Origin: Candidatus Enterocloster faecavium
GTDB taxonomy: Bacteria > Bacillota > Clostridia > Lachnospirales > Lachnospiraceae
Assembly: GCA_019118585.1 (NCBI GenBank)
Contig: DWYS01000052.1
Coordinates: 1-35,837 of the forward strand
Reading direction: 5' to 3'
DNA length: 35,837 nucleotides
Shown here in pieces: positions 1 through 7,346 of this stretch; position 1 is the first letter of the stretch, and each line of letters begins with the position of its first letter. A program made the translations under genes and the position numbers. The notes beneath the pieces are model-generated. The model was given only the letters and a program-made list of their open reading frames with translations. It had not been told where the DNA came from and did not search any database.

Positions 1-1254
1 GAGCTGACGGTCCGGGACTGTCTCTACGCCCTCCTCCTGGCCTCCGCCAACGAGAGCGCCAATGCCCTGGCTGAGCATGTAGCCGGCTCCCGGGAGGCCT
101 TTGCGGACCTGATGAACGAGAAGGCTGAGAGTCTGGGATGCCAGGACAGCCATTTTGCCAATCCCAGCGGACTGAATGACGAAGATCACTACACCTCAGC
201 CTACGACATGGCCCTGATTACCCAGGCCGCTATCCAAAATCCCACCTTTGTGGAAATCAGCGGTTCCCGGACCTACCGGCTCTACGGGCTGAAGCGCGTA
301 TCCGCTGAGGAGTTCCCAAACGGCTACCCCATTGCCAACCATCATCAGATGTGCATGAAGAATACAGCCGTCTACTACCCCGGCGCCTTCTGCGGCAAAA
401 CCGGTTACACCTCCCTGGCAGGCAATACCCTGGTAACCTGCGCAGAGCGGAACGGAATGACGCTGATCGCAGTGGTCCTCAACGGCCATCAGACCCATTA
501 CTCCGATACCAAGGCACTGTTTGACTTCGGATTTGACAATTTCCAGTCCCTGCGGGTGGCGGACTATGAGACCAAATATACCTCCATCACCAACGATATG
601 CTGATCGGGGGCATCCCCTCCGGCGAAGGCATTTCCCTCACTCTCAGCCAGGCGGATTCCATCACCATACCGAAGGCCGCCGCATTCTCCGATGCCCAGG
701 CCTCCTTAAACTACAACCTGCCTTCCTCCGCTCCCTCAGGAGCCGTAGCCCAGATTCGTTATTCTTATGAGGACCGCTATGTGGGCTGCGCCTATCTCTG
801 CCGGAGAGGAGCTGCCCGGATAGACAGTCCTTCTGCCGCCCTGGCGGAAAATGCCATATTGGAAAACACGGAAGCAGAAATGGAAAATCCGGCACAGGAG
901 CCGCTTTCGGCTGAGGGCTCCTCCCCGGAGGAAACCCAGCTGCAGATCGGGGAGCACAGAGATTCCGCTCTCAATATCCGCATCCCCGCAGGAGCAGCGG
1001 CTATTTTCGGCGCTCTGGTATCCCTGGGCATCATCAGCGCTGTCGTCATCACCCTGCGCAGGCATCGCAGGCAGCAGCAGGAGTCCGACCAGATCCGACG
1101 CCATCAGCGCCACCGGGAGCGCATGGACGATGTCAGCTACTCCTCCTCCGAGTTCGGGCGGATTATGGAGCAGTACCGCTCCTCCACCACTACCACCTAC
1201 ACCAAGCGGCCCAGCCGCAGCAGACGCAGGCATTTTCCTTTTAGGAGAAAATAA
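1..1254 (+). CDS. D-alanyl-D-alanine carboxypeptidase (peptidase S11), 5' truncated
   Basis: The frame is open from base 1, so the N-terminus, signal peptide and the SxxK nucleophile motif lie outside the window. Visible are the S-A-N motif (residues 19-21 of the fragment) and the K-T-G motif (133-135) in a GKTGYTS context, both typical of penicillin-binding D,D-carboxypeptidases that trim peptidoglycan stem peptides. After the catalytic domain comes a beta-rich PBP5_C-like stretch, an acidic Glu/Pro/Ser-rich linker, one membrane helix near residue 330 (AAAIFGALVSLGIISAVV), and a very basic Arg-rich tail of about 70 residues. The protein is therefore probably anchored by a C-terminal helix with a cytoplasmic Arg-rich tail, rather than the amphipathic helix of DacA. 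The family is certain from the motifs; the physiological class (DacF-like or sporulation type) is not determined. Confidence 0.92.
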   Translation, partial: ELTVRDCLYALLLASANESANALAEHVAGSREAFADLMNEKAESLGCQDSHFANPSGLNDEDHYTSAYDMALITQAAIQNPTFVEISGSRTYRLYGLKRVSAEEFPNGYPIANHHQMCMKNTAVYYPGAFCGKTGYTSLAGNTLVTCAERNGMTLIAVVLNGHQTHYSDTKALFDFGFDNFQSLRVADYETKYTSITNDMLIGGIPSGEGISLTLSQADSITIPKAAAFSDAQASLNYNLPSSAPSGAVAQIRYSYEDRYVGCAYLCRRGAARIDSPSAALAENAILENTEAEMENPAQEPLSAEGSSPEETQLQIGEHRDSALNIRIPAGAAAIFGALVSLGIISAVVITLRRHRRQQQESDQIRRHQRHRERMDDVSYSSSEFGRIMEQYRSSTTTTYTKRPSRSRRRHFPFRRK

Positions 1255-1286
1255 AACAGCGGCGCTCGTCACAGGGCGCCGCTGTT
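1255..1286. terminator. Bidirectional intrinsic terminator
   Basis: A perfect 11-bp stem (1255-1265 with 1276-1286, GC-rich) lies between two convergent genes. On the minus strand the stem is followed by TTTTATTTT, a good U-tract for the PhzF-like gene. On the plus strand the tail is weaker (AGTTTCATT). Confidence 0.85.
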
Positions 1287-1293
1287 AGTTTCA

Positions 1294-2079
1294 TTAAACC
1301 GGGACAAAAAGTTCTGCCTTTGAGTAAAGCGCAGCTTTTCCGGCAATCATGACTCTGTCTTTTTCCATCCGGCAGTAGAGGACACCGCTTCTCTGCGAAG
1401 CCTGAAATGCCGTCAGCTGAGATTGTTTCTTCTTTTCCGCCCACAGCGGAATGACATGGCAGTGACCGGAACCGCAGACAGGGTCCTCCGATACGTTCAG
1501 TTTTGGGGCAAAGCTGCGTGTGACGCAGTCGTACGCCGTACCTGGGGCCGTAATCTGCAGCAGCAGGCCATCCAGCTTTTTTACCTTTTCTTCATCTGGT
1601 ACGGCCTGAAAAACCTGCTGCTCATCTTCCATCACACACACCAGATCCCGTCCCATCCACGCTTCCACAGGCCGGTATCCGATTGCCTGCTCCATCTCAT
1701 CCGTAACCGGAACCTGCTTCAGATGGTATGCCGGCATATCCATTTCATACAAATCCCTTTCCCTTTTCACCGTAAGCCGTCCGCTTTTCGTGAGAAATGA
1801 AATCCTGCTGCAATCCGTTTCGATAACGTTCAGAAGAACATAAGCGGTCCCCAGAGTGGCGTGGCCGCACAGGTCAATTTCCCCTCCTGGCGTGAACCAG
1901 CGCAGGCCGTATCCATCTCCATTTTTTACCGCAAAAGCAGTTTCCGATAAATTGTTTTCTTTTGCGATGCTCTGCATAAGCGAATCGGAAATCCACTCCG
2001 GCAAAATGCATACGGCAGCAGGATTTCCCTTAAATACCGTATCCGTAAATGCATCCACAACATATTGTTTCAGTATCAT
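1294..2079 (-). CDS. PhzF family isomerase/epimerase-like protein
   Basis: The 261-residue product has the full length of the PhzF (diaminopimelate-epimerase fold) family. It starts MILKQYVVDAFTDTVFKGNPAAV, the standard PhzF N-terminus, carries NNLSETAF with the conserved Glu (residue 46) that acts as general base in PhzF, and has FTPGGEIDLCGHATLG and DPVCGSGHCHVIP, the two Gly-rich strands around the active site. Most members outside phenazine clusters have no known substrate, and nothing around this gene suggests phenazine synthesis. Its ATG overlaps the TGA of the upstream exonuclease gene (ATGA), so the two are translationally coupled in one operon. Confidence 0.88.
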   Translation of the reverse strand: MILKQYVVDAFTDTVFKGNPAAVCILPEWISDSLMQSIAKENNLSETAFAVKNGDGYGLRWFTPGGEIDLCGHATLGTAYVLLNVIETDCSRISFLTKSGRLTVKRERDLYEMDMPAYHLKQVPVTDEMEQAIGYRPVEAWMGRDLVCVMEDEQQVFQAVPDEEKVKKLDGLLLQITAPGTAYDCVTRSFAPKLNVSEDPVCGSGHCHVIPLWAEKKKQSQLTAFQASQRSGVLYCRMEKDRVMIAGKAALYSKAELFVPV

Positions 2080-3050
2080 CTCTTTCTCCCCTTTTTCTGC
2101 CGGATATGATTCCGGGTATTCCGCTTCTTTCTCCCTGCCTCATGCTTCTGGCGGATCAGCTCCGCCTCCTCCTCCGTGGCCGGCTTCATGGTCTTGATCA
2201 CATAGGTGCCGCCGTACTCCTCCCTGCGGACCCGGATTTTCCCTTTTACCAGTCCGTGCTCCGGGCATACTGCAAGGCCGTAGCAGGACCGCTGTCCCAG
2301 CGGGAACCAGCGCACCTTCTTTCTCAGCATCCGGTTGCACACCGGGCAGACCATGTCCGTCACCACTTTGTCCTGCATAGCCCTCTCCCGGTCGGGGAAT
2401 ATGCTGGACACATATTTGGTGTAGCCGGGAAATCTCAAAAAAACTTCCTCTTCCCTGGAACCAGGGAGGCAGTAATAGTCCATCGACACGTAGGGGCGCA
2501 CCTTCTGAAAATCCATCCGCGCCAGAAGCCGCCCCGTATACCGGGCATCATCCAATGCCTGGTGAAAAGGCTCATCGCTCTCCAGGCCCTGCTGGGCAAC
2601 CGCCTGGTCCAGGGACAGCTTCGTCTTTCCATCCCCATAGAGAAGGCAGTAGAGCTTCTGGGCATCATAGTAAAGCAGTGGATGGGGAAAAGGGCTTTCC
2701 ATCTGGTAATAGGTCATATTCCGCTGCAGCTCCGTTAAATCCATGGAGCCCCAGGTGACGAACCTGCAGTCTTTCCCGCACCAGTCGAAAAATTCCTCCG
2801 CCGCCTGAACAAAGGTCATCCCTGACCGCTTCAGCCGTTCCGGGTCCATATGGGTTACTTCCAAAATCTTATAATGAAGCTCCGGATACACCTGGGGCCG
2901 GATCAGCCGGTGAAATTCCCCTGCTTCCTGAAAATCCTCATCCAGTTTCACGGCGCCAATTTCCATGATCTCAAAAGGCAGATGCTCCACCTTTCCCTCC
3001 CGGCCGTCGGGGCACTGGTTCCATTCCAAATCCAAAACAATATAATTCAT
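2076..3050 (-). CDS. DEDDh 3'-5' exonuclease (KapD/RNase T-like) with C-terminal zinc ribbon
   Basis: I start at 3050 (MNYIVLDLEWNQ). It has AGGATGA upstream, and the longer in-frame start at 3107 overlaps a -10-like TACAAT. The D-x-E motif (D7, E9) and the downstream LDDARYTG block, with its preceding His, give a DEDDh exonuclease domain that removes nucleotides from RNA or DNA 3' ends. After about residue 220 a CPVC ... CPEH pair suggests a small zinc ribbon, followed by a Lys/Arg-rich tail likely to bind nucleic acid. The closest named relatives are KapD-like exonucleases. The gene overlaps the PhzF-like gene by ATGA. The substrate (RNA or DNA) is not settled by the sequence. Confidence 0.85.
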   Translation of the reverse strand: MNYIVLDLEWNQCPDGREGKVEHLPFEIMEIGAVKLDEDFQEAGEFHRLIRPQVYPELHYKILEVTHMDPERLKRSGMTFVQAAEEFFDWCGKDCRFVTWGSMDLTELQRNMTYYQMESPFPHPLLYYDAQKLYCLLYGDGKTKLSLDQAVAQQGLESDEPFHQALDDARYTGRLLARMDFQKVRPYVSMDYYCLPGSREEEVFLRFPGYTKYVSSIFPDRERAMQDKVVTDMVCPVCNRMLRKKVRWFPLGQRSCYGLAVCPEHGLVKGKIRVRREEYGGTYVIKTMKPATEEEAELIRQKHEAGRKKRNTRNHIRQKKGRKR

Positions 3051-3105
3051 ACGTTCATCCTGTCTATGTCTTAAAAACCCCGGCAAAGCTGCCTGGTGTT
3101 CCTTC

Positions 3106-3134
3106 ATTGTAACATACCAGGATTCTCATGAAAA
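3106..3134 (-). promoter_or_regulatory. Candidate promoter of the exonuclease-phzF operon
   Basis: On the minus strand there is a -35-like TTTTCA (3129-3134), a 17-bp spacer and a -10 TACAAT (3106-3111). The -35 box is weak. The position, about 55 bp before the chosen ATG, fits. Confidence 0.45.
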
Positions 3135-3141
3135 GAGGGAG

Positions 3142-3179
3142 AAAAAGGAGAGGGCAAATGCCCTCTCCGGATTTTTATA
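3142..3179. terminator. Bidirectional intrinsic terminator
   Basis: A perfect 9-bp stem GGAGAGGGC / GCCCTCTCC with an AAAT loop (3147-3168) is flanked by T-runs on both strands: TTTTT after the stem on the minus strand, and ATTTTTAT on the plus strand. It ends the FeoB-associated gene. Confidence 0.88.
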
Positions 3180-3190
3180 AAACCGCGCTC

Positions 3191-3382
3191 TTATTTCCTA
3201 TGGTTCTGCCCCAATTCATGCCCGCCGCAGCTTCCATGACAGCCATGGCAGCCGCCCGGGCATGCCCCGCAGCCCTTTCCCGCCTTCCGGTCCCGGATTA
3301 TGGAGCGGACGGCCAGACACACCGCCGCGATCACGATCAGCAGTATGATGATTGTTGATAAATTTTCCATCAGAAAACTCAT
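3191..3382 (-). CDS. FeoB-associated Cys-rich membrane protein
   Basis: A small protein of about 63 residues. It has an N-terminal membrane helix (STIIILLIVIAAVCLAV), then a basic hinge (RSIIRDRKAGK), then a Cys/Gly/His-rich tail with CGACPGGCHGCHGSCGGH. This is the architecture of the FeoB-associated Cys-rich family that normally follows feoB in Clostridia and is thought to assist ferrous iron uptake. In-frame ATGs at 3382 and 3370 are both possible; family members usually begin like the 3370 form. No feoA or feoB is next to it; instead an iron-type DtxR regulator is divergent. The Cys/His tail looks metal-binding, but the actual role is unproven. Confidence 0.8.
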   Translation of the reverse strand: MSFLMENLSTIIILLIVIAAVCLAVRSIIRDRKAGKGCGACPGGCHGCHGSCGGHELGQNHRK

Positions 3383-3406
3383 ATATCCGCACATCCTTTC
3401 ATGGTG

Positions 3407-3422
3407 GTTAGTTTCTTCTAAC
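3407..3422. promoter_or_regulatory. Candidate DtxR-type operator (inverted repeat)
   Basis: GTTAG-TTTCTT-CTAAC is a perfect 5-bp inverted repeat. It lies just downstream of the -10 box of the minus-strand promoter at 3433-3461, over the expected transcription start. TTAG/CTAA half-sites are typical of DtxR/IdeR boxes. A second CTAAC half-site (3545-3549) lies near the start of the divergent dtxR-like transcript. Confidence 0.5.
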
Positions 3423-3432
3423 TTTCAGCTCC

Positions 3433-3461
3433 AGATTAGCACTTCTTCCCCCGTTTGTCAA
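3433..3461 (-). promoter_or_regulatory. Promoter of the FeoB-associated gene
   Basis: A consensus -35 TTGACA (3456-3461), 17-bp spacer and -10 TAATCT (3433-3438) read on the minus strand. Confidence 0.75.
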
Positions 3462-3506
3462 GAAGAGGAAGCGCGTTTTTTTCCCAATTGGCCAGACAGT
3501 TCCCAT

Positions 3507-3535
3507 TTGAACTTTTTTTCAAAGTATGTTACACT
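3507..3535 (+). promoter_or_regulatory. Promoter of the DtxR-type regulator gene
   Basis: -35 TTGAAC (3507-3512), 17-bp spacer and -10 TACACT (3530-3535). The predicted start near 3542 falls beside GTAGCTAACC, which contains a CTAAC half-site and suggests autoregulation. Confidence 0.7.
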
Positions 3536-3580
3536 TTGTAGTAGCTAACCAGCAAAACTGTTTTGAGGGAGAGATGGAAT

Positions 3581-3979
3581 TTGAAAATACAGGAATCAGC
3601 AGAAAACTATCTAGAAACGATCTTAATGCTCGGCCACACCAAGCCTCATGTGCGCTCCATCGATATTGCCAATGAACTGGACTTCTCCAAGCCCAGCGTC
3701 AGTGTTGCCATGAAAAATCTCCGGCAGAACGGTTATATTCAGGTGGACGGCAACGGCTATATCACGTTAACGGATGCCGGCCGGAAGATTGCGGAAACCA
3801 TGTATGAACGCCACACCATGCTGTCCAGCTGGCTAGTCTACCTGGGCGTAGACCAGAAAACTGCTGTGGAGGACGCCTGCCGCATGGAACATGTGCTGAG
3901 CGCCGACAGCTTTGAAGCTATCAAGCGCCATATTACTTCCTGCCAAGAGCTTTCACCGGATATGTATGTAGCTCAGTAG
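3581..3979 (+). CDS. DtxR/MntR family iron-dependent transcriptional regulator
   Basis: I start at the TTG at 3581, which has GAGGGAGAG 8 bases upstream; an earlier in-frame TTG at 3563 overlaps that site. The 132-residue product has a winged helix-turn-helix (RSIDIANELDFSKPSVSVAM) and a dimerisation domain with ERHTML and DACRMEHVL. The latter gives a Cys-x-x-Glu-His set matching DtxR Cys102/Glu105/His106. Manganese-sensing MntR has Glu at the Cys position, so iron sensing is the better guess. The C-terminal SH3-like domain is absent, as in MntR-length members. The divergent FeoB-associated gene and the inverted repeat between them make that gene a likely target. Confidence 0.88.
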   Translation: MKIQESAENYLETILMLGHTKPHVRSIDIANELDFSKPSVSVAMKNLRQNGYIQVDGNGYITLTDAGRKIAETMYERHTMLSSWLVYLGVDQKTAVEDACRMEHVLSADSFEAIKRHITSCQELSPDMYVAQ

Positions 3980-4145
3980 GGAACCGCAAAGCACGGCTAC
4001 GGAAAGAGGCCCCTTATGTTAAAGGAGCTGATATCGGTTTTGGGAAATCCGAAGGGGCAGGTGGAGGATGTGCTTTTGCCAGCTGTCCCTTTGAAAAATC
4101 AGCAAAAGAGCCAGATCAAAAGGCTGGCTCTTATTTTTATACGGA
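3980..4145. other. Short intergenic stretch before the IclR gene
   Basis: Apart from the terminator at 4106-4139, nothing is recognisable here. An ATG-started frame of about 50 codons from 4017 runs straight through the terminator stem and shows no family resemblance, so it is not called. Confidence 0.6.
4106..4139. terminator. Bidirectional intrinsic terminator
   Basis: Stem AAGAGCCAG / CTGGCTCTT (4106-4114 with 4124-4132) is followed on the plus strand by ATTTTTAT. On the minus strand it is preceded by the stop of the IclR gene and followed by a short T-rich run. It separates the convergent dtxR-like and IclR genes. Confidence 0.82.
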
Positions 4146-4964
4146 TTATTTGTATTCCCATCCGCTGATTGGATAGGTCGCATCTGCGGGATACCCTAAA
4201 GAATAGGAGATCCGCCGCCCCAAATCCAGCATATCCTCCCGCATCTTATCGAAATTGCTCTCTACAAATTCCTGGGAACCGCGCATACTGACAGCGGCTC
4301 CAATCTTTTTATCTGCTCCAAAAATCGGTACCGCGATGCAGTAAAAATCAGAATACAGCTCCCCTTCCAGAAAACAGTATCCTTGTTCCCGGATCCGGTC
4401 CAGCTGTCTCTCCAGCCCGGTTCTTTCGCTAATCGTCTTGTCTGTAAAACGTGTCAGATTTGCTGTTCTGAGAAACTCCTCTACATACTCTTCATTAGAA
4501 AAAGCCAGAAGAATTTTTCCCACTGCTGTTGCATGCAAAGGGAACGCGGATCCGGCAGATATATAGGTCGTATTCTTCCCCTGAACGCTTAAATACACCC
4601 CACTAAAATAACTTCCGAAGGTCCCAAGGCTAATATTGCAGCAGGGATATTTTGCCAGAGTGGGAACCACGCACAGCTCGAACACATGTCCTACCGGATT
4701 ACAGGAACAATACAAATATCCCAGTTCATACATCTTGCTGGTCAAGCTGTATTTTCCATCTATATGTTTTACAATATAATTATGGACCTCCATGGTTCTC
4801 AGGAGGCTGTATGTGGTGGTCTTATTCAATTTTAAAGTCCGGCTGATTTGGGGGACGCTCTGAGGCGTTCCCCTTTTCGCCAGATATTCAAGAATTTTAA
4901 ATGCTTTATCTAATGATGTGTTTGTGGAAACCAGCTCACGGTCCGATTCCATAGCCTGTCCCAT
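4146..4964 (-). CDS. IclR family transcriptional regulator
   Basis: The 272-residue product has an N-terminal winged helix-turn-helix (about residues 15-75: FKILEYLAKRG, SVPQISRTLKLNKTTTYSLL) and a C-terminal effector-binding GAF-like IclR domain with FPLHATAVGKILLAF and the closing YCFLEGELYSDFYCIAVPIF block. AAAGGGAG lies 5 bases before the ATG. IclR proteins commonly control catabolism of aromatic and related acids, and this gene is the last codirectional gene of the catabolic locus, 113 bp after the alcohol dehydrogenase. It has its own -10-like TATAAT at 5028-5033 with a poor -35. It is the only regulator in the locus, so it is the best candidate to act at the shared promoter element (12988-13002 and 15296-15310), but binding is an inference. 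Confidence 0.9.
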   Translation of the reverse strand: MGQAMESDRELVSTNTSLDKAFKILEYLAKRGTPQSVPQISRTLKLNKTTTYSLLRTMEVHNYIVKHIDGKYSLTSKMYELGYLYCSCNPVGHVFELCVVPTLAKYPCCNISLGTFGSYFSGVYLSVQGKNTTYISAGSAFPLHATAVGKILLAFSNEEYVEEFLRTANLTRFTDKTISERTGLERQLDRIREQGYCFLEGELYSDFYCIAVPIFGADKKIGAAVSMRGSQEFVESNFDKMREDMLDLGRRISYSLGYPADATYPISGWEYK

Positions 4965-5077
4965 CCTTTCTCCCTTTACCGAATAGTCCGGACAGCCAAA
5001 ACAGCAAGGCTGCCCCCCTCCTTCTTCATTATACTATATTTGTCAAAAGAGCGGAACAGACTTCTTCAAATAATTAT

Positions 5078-6232
5078 TTACAGAGCCTTCTTATAAAGGG
5101 CAATTACATCTTTTATAGTAGTCGTTCTGGGATTTGCCGCAATATTTCCGCTCTTCATGGCATCCGCAGCCATTGCCTCAAAGTGTTCATCCGTAATAGC
5201 CGGATTGAACGCACTCAGTGTCTCGGGAATCCCCAGTTCCCGATTCAATCTGCGGATAGCCTCCACCAGCATCTCCGGTCTAAAGGTGTGGCTTCTTTCT
5301 TTAACCGGAGCAATATAGTTATAAATTTTATGATACTTCCCCTGATCCGTCAGCATATTAAATTCCGTCACAACCGGCAGCAGAATGGAATTGGCCACGC
5401 CATGCGGAACATTGTAGTAAGCGCTGACCGGATGGCTCATGGCGTGAACATCTCCCAGCCGGGCCCAGGAAAAAGCGATTCCAGCCAGCATAGAGCCGGT
5501 AATCATAGCGCTGGCAGCCTCTATATCCTTCCGATTTGCCACAAAACGACGGATATTCTGCCCAATCAGCTCCATGGCTTTTTCCGACATTGCCTCCGTA
5601 AAGGGCGAGGCATCCACAGAAATATAGGACTCCATTGCATGGATAAAGGCATCCATACCACAGGCCGCAGCCACAGAAAAAGGTACCGTAGCCAAAAGCT
5701 CCGGATCCAGAATGACATAAGCCGGAAGCAACTGGTAGCTGAATACTGTTAATTTATAATTTCTGCTGTGGTCCGTAATAACGGAAAAGGCCGTCACCTC
5801 CGAACCGGTTCCTGCGGTAGTGGGAATGGCGATCTGGGGAACAATCTCACCCGGAACCTTCTGTGCTCCTTCATATTCCGTAATACTTCCCCCATATGTA
5901 GCCACTACCCCCACAGCTTTGGCCACATCCATGGCGGAGCCGCCTCCAAGAGCTACCAGAAAATCTGCACCTGACTGGCAGAATCCCTCTTTGGCCTTTT
6001 CTACCGTTTCAACCGATGGATTCCCTTCTGTCTCTGTAAACTCCCCGGATTCAATTCCCGCCTCTTTCAGGTATCCCGCGCAGGCATCCACGGTTCCCAT
6101 CTGTTTTAACACGGGATCCGAAATAATGTAGGCCTTTTTCTTATTGATTTTTGCGGCAATCTCCGGAAGCCGTTTTAAGGATCCTGCCCCCATTATAATG
6201 TTCTGCGGTACGGAAAAAGTAAATGGTTTCAT
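5078..6232 (-). CDS. Iron-containing alcohol dehydrogenase (group III)
   Basis: I start at 6232 (MKPFTFSVPQNIIMG), which has AAGGAGG 11 bases upstream, giving 384 residues, the normal length. GGGSAMDVAKAVG is the NAD(P)-binding signature. GMDAFIHAMESY and HAMSHPVSAYYNVPHGVAN supply the Asp/His ligands of the catalytic iron. Such enzymes reduce short aldehydes or semialdehydes, or oxidise the alcohols. It is 17 bp behind the HpaI-type aldolase gene and is the last enzyme of the operon. A sensible role is therefore reduction of the aldehyde released by the aldolase (acetaldehyde, or a semialdehyde if the substrate is a diacid), regenerating NAD+ during fermentation. The exact substrate cannot be read from sequence. 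Confidence 0.92.
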   Translation of the reverse strand: MKPFTFSVPQNIIMGAGSLKRLPEIAAKINKKKAYIISDPVLKQMGTVDACAGYLKEAGIESGEFTETEGNPSVETVEKAKEGFCQSGADFLVALGGGSAMDVAKAVGVVATYGGSITEYEGAQKVPGEIVPQIAIPTTAGTGSEVTAFSVITDHSRNYKLTVFSYQLLPAYVILDPELLATVPFSVAAACGMDAFIHAMESYISVDASPFTEAMSEKAMELIGQNIRRFVANRKDIEAASAMITGSMLAGIAFSWARLGDVHAMSHPVSAYYNVPHGVANSILLPVVTEFNMLTDQGKYHKIYNYIAPVKERSHTFRPEMLVEAIRRLNRELGIPETLSAFNPAITDEHFEAMAADAMKSGNIAANPRTTTIKDVIALYKKAL

Positions 6233-6249
6233 AATTTTCTCTTCCTCCT

Positions 6250-7014
6250 TCAGCCTTTCAGCTCTTTTACAACCCGTCTGCATTCTGTACTGAAATGCTT
6301 TATATCCGATCCCACAATGATATACTGAAATCCCATATCCCGGTATTTTTTCGCCATCTCTACAGAACCGGTATAAATTCCGGCATACTTTCCGTGCTTT
6401 TTCGTAGCATTCAGCACCAGCTCCATCACATGTTCAATTTTTTCATCATAAACCTGCCCCGGGATTCCCATAGATTGAGAAAGGTCAAAAGGACCAATGA
6501 AGATCACATCGATTCCCTCCACCGCCGCAATGTCGTCCAGTTCATCCAGACACTTAATGTTCTCGCACTGTACCGCGATCAGCAGATTTTCATTGGCCCA
6601 TTTCATGTAATCCTTAATCGGCACGCTCATGCCGTAATCCGAGGCCCTGGGAGTTGCTACTCCCCTCATTCCTTCCGGGAAATATTTGGCGTCATAAACC
6701 ACTTGTTCCGCCTCTTTTCGGGAATTGACCTGGGGAACCAGAAGTCCCTTAGCTCCTACATCCAGATTCTGCAGAATGCTGGATGAAATCTTATTAGGCA
6801 CACGGATAAACACATCTTCTCCCCTGCCATCCGCCGCCATCAGAAGCAGGCGGTTGGTCTCCGGACTTGATGAGGCATGCTCGCTGTCAATCACAATAAA
6901 ATCAAAACCCGCCAGCGTCATAATCTCCATCATTTCCGGACTGAGCCCATTGGCAAATACGCCAAACACACACTCTCCCTTTTTTAATCTCTCTTTTACC
7001 AGATTATCTCTCAT
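6250..7014 (-). CDS. hpaI: HpcH/HpaI family aldolase (4-hydroxy-2-oxo acid aldolase)
   Basis: I start at 7014 (MRDNLVKERLKKGE), with AAGGAA 10 bases upstream; longer in-frame starts lack a better site. The 254-residue TIM barrel resembles HpaI, the class II pyruvate aldolase that splits 4-hydroxy-2-oxoheptanedioate into pyruvate and succinic semialdehyde and also accepts shorter 4-hydroxy-2-oxo acids. Visible signatures are VIDSEHA (catalytic His), GAKGLLVPQV, GMRGVATPRASDYG, VQCEN (metal-ligand Glu) and FIGPFDLSQSMG (metal-ligand Asp). In this operon it follows the tautomerase, decarboxylase and hydratase genes and precedes an alcohol dehydrogenase, the expected position for the carbon-carbon cleavage step. 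A 2-dehydro-3-deoxyglucarate aldolase role is possible by family but does not fit the neighbours. Confidence 0.85.
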   Translation of the reverse strand: MRDNLVKERLKKGECVFGVFANGLSPEMMEIMTLAGFDFIVIDSEHASSSPETNRLLLMAADGRGEDVFIRVPNKISSSILQNLDVGAKGLLVPQVNSRKEAEQVVYDAKYFPEGMRGVATPRASDYGMSVPIKDYMKWANENLLIAVQCENIKCLDELDDIAAVEGIDVIFIGPFDLSQSMGIPGQVYDEKIEHVMELVLNATKKHGKYAGIYTGSVEMAKKYRDMGFQYIIVGSDIKHFSTECRRVVKELKG

Positions 7015-7058
7015 ATCTGTCCCGTTCCTTCTTTTCATCTGACCCCTATAACCCCCTG

Positions 7059-7102
7059 AAGGGCGCTCCTTTGGTTCAATTTTCAACCATAGGAACGCCC
7101 TT
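7059..7102. repeat. Intercistronic hairpin between tautomerase and aldolase genes
   Basis: Arms AAGGGCG-TCCT-GGTT and AACC-AGGA-CGCCCTT pair with two small internal loops around an 8-base loop (7077-7084). It lies in the only long gap (121 bp) inside the operon. No T-run follows on the transcribed minus strand, so it is more likely an mRNA processing or stability element than a full terminator. Confidence 0.6.
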
Positions 7103-7135
7103 CGGCGTTTTGTAAAGGGCCGCTGCTATACCGCG

Positions 7136-7345
7136 TTACTCTTCTTCATTAAACTCCGGCATCTCATATGCCATCACACCGCCTGCGCTGTATCGGTTCT
7201 TGGGCAGTTCATCAATCGTCACGCGAACCTGATTGGGCTGCATGTCAAAATTCTCCATCAAAACATTGGAGATATCCACCAGAGTCTTTTCAATGGTCTC
7301 CTGCTTTTTTCCTTTCGGAAGACGTACTGTACACATTACCGGCAT
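7136..7345 (-). CDS. 4-oxalocrotonate tautomerase family protein
   Basis: This 69-residue protein begins MPVMCTVRLP, so removal of Met exposes the catalytic N-terminal proline of the 4-OT family. The single beta-alpha-beta unit is the right length for 4-OT, which forms hexamers and converts 2-hydroxymuconate-type enols to 2-oxo-enoates. The stretch NQVRVTIDELPKNRYSAGG matches the second strand and the C-terminal hairpin. The usual Arg of GRS is replaced by a Lys-rich PKGKKQ turn, so substrate preference may differ. Its ATG starts 1 base after the TAA of the upstream 128-residue tautomerase gene, indicating tight coupling. Confidence 0.87.
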   Translation of the reverse strand: MPVMCTVRLPKGKKQETIEKTLVDISNVLMENFDMQPNQVRVTIDELPKNRYSAGGVMAYEMPEFNEEE

Positions 7346-7346
7346 G

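Noticed and set aside
736-1272. A 178-codon minus-strand frame inside the D,D-carboxypeptidase gene
   Set aside because: Antisense to a gene with SxN and KTG motifs; no recognisable family.
4017-4170. Small open frame of about 50 codons after the DtxR-type gene
   Set aside because: It runs through an intrinsic terminator, has no family resemblance, and overlaps the IclR gene end.
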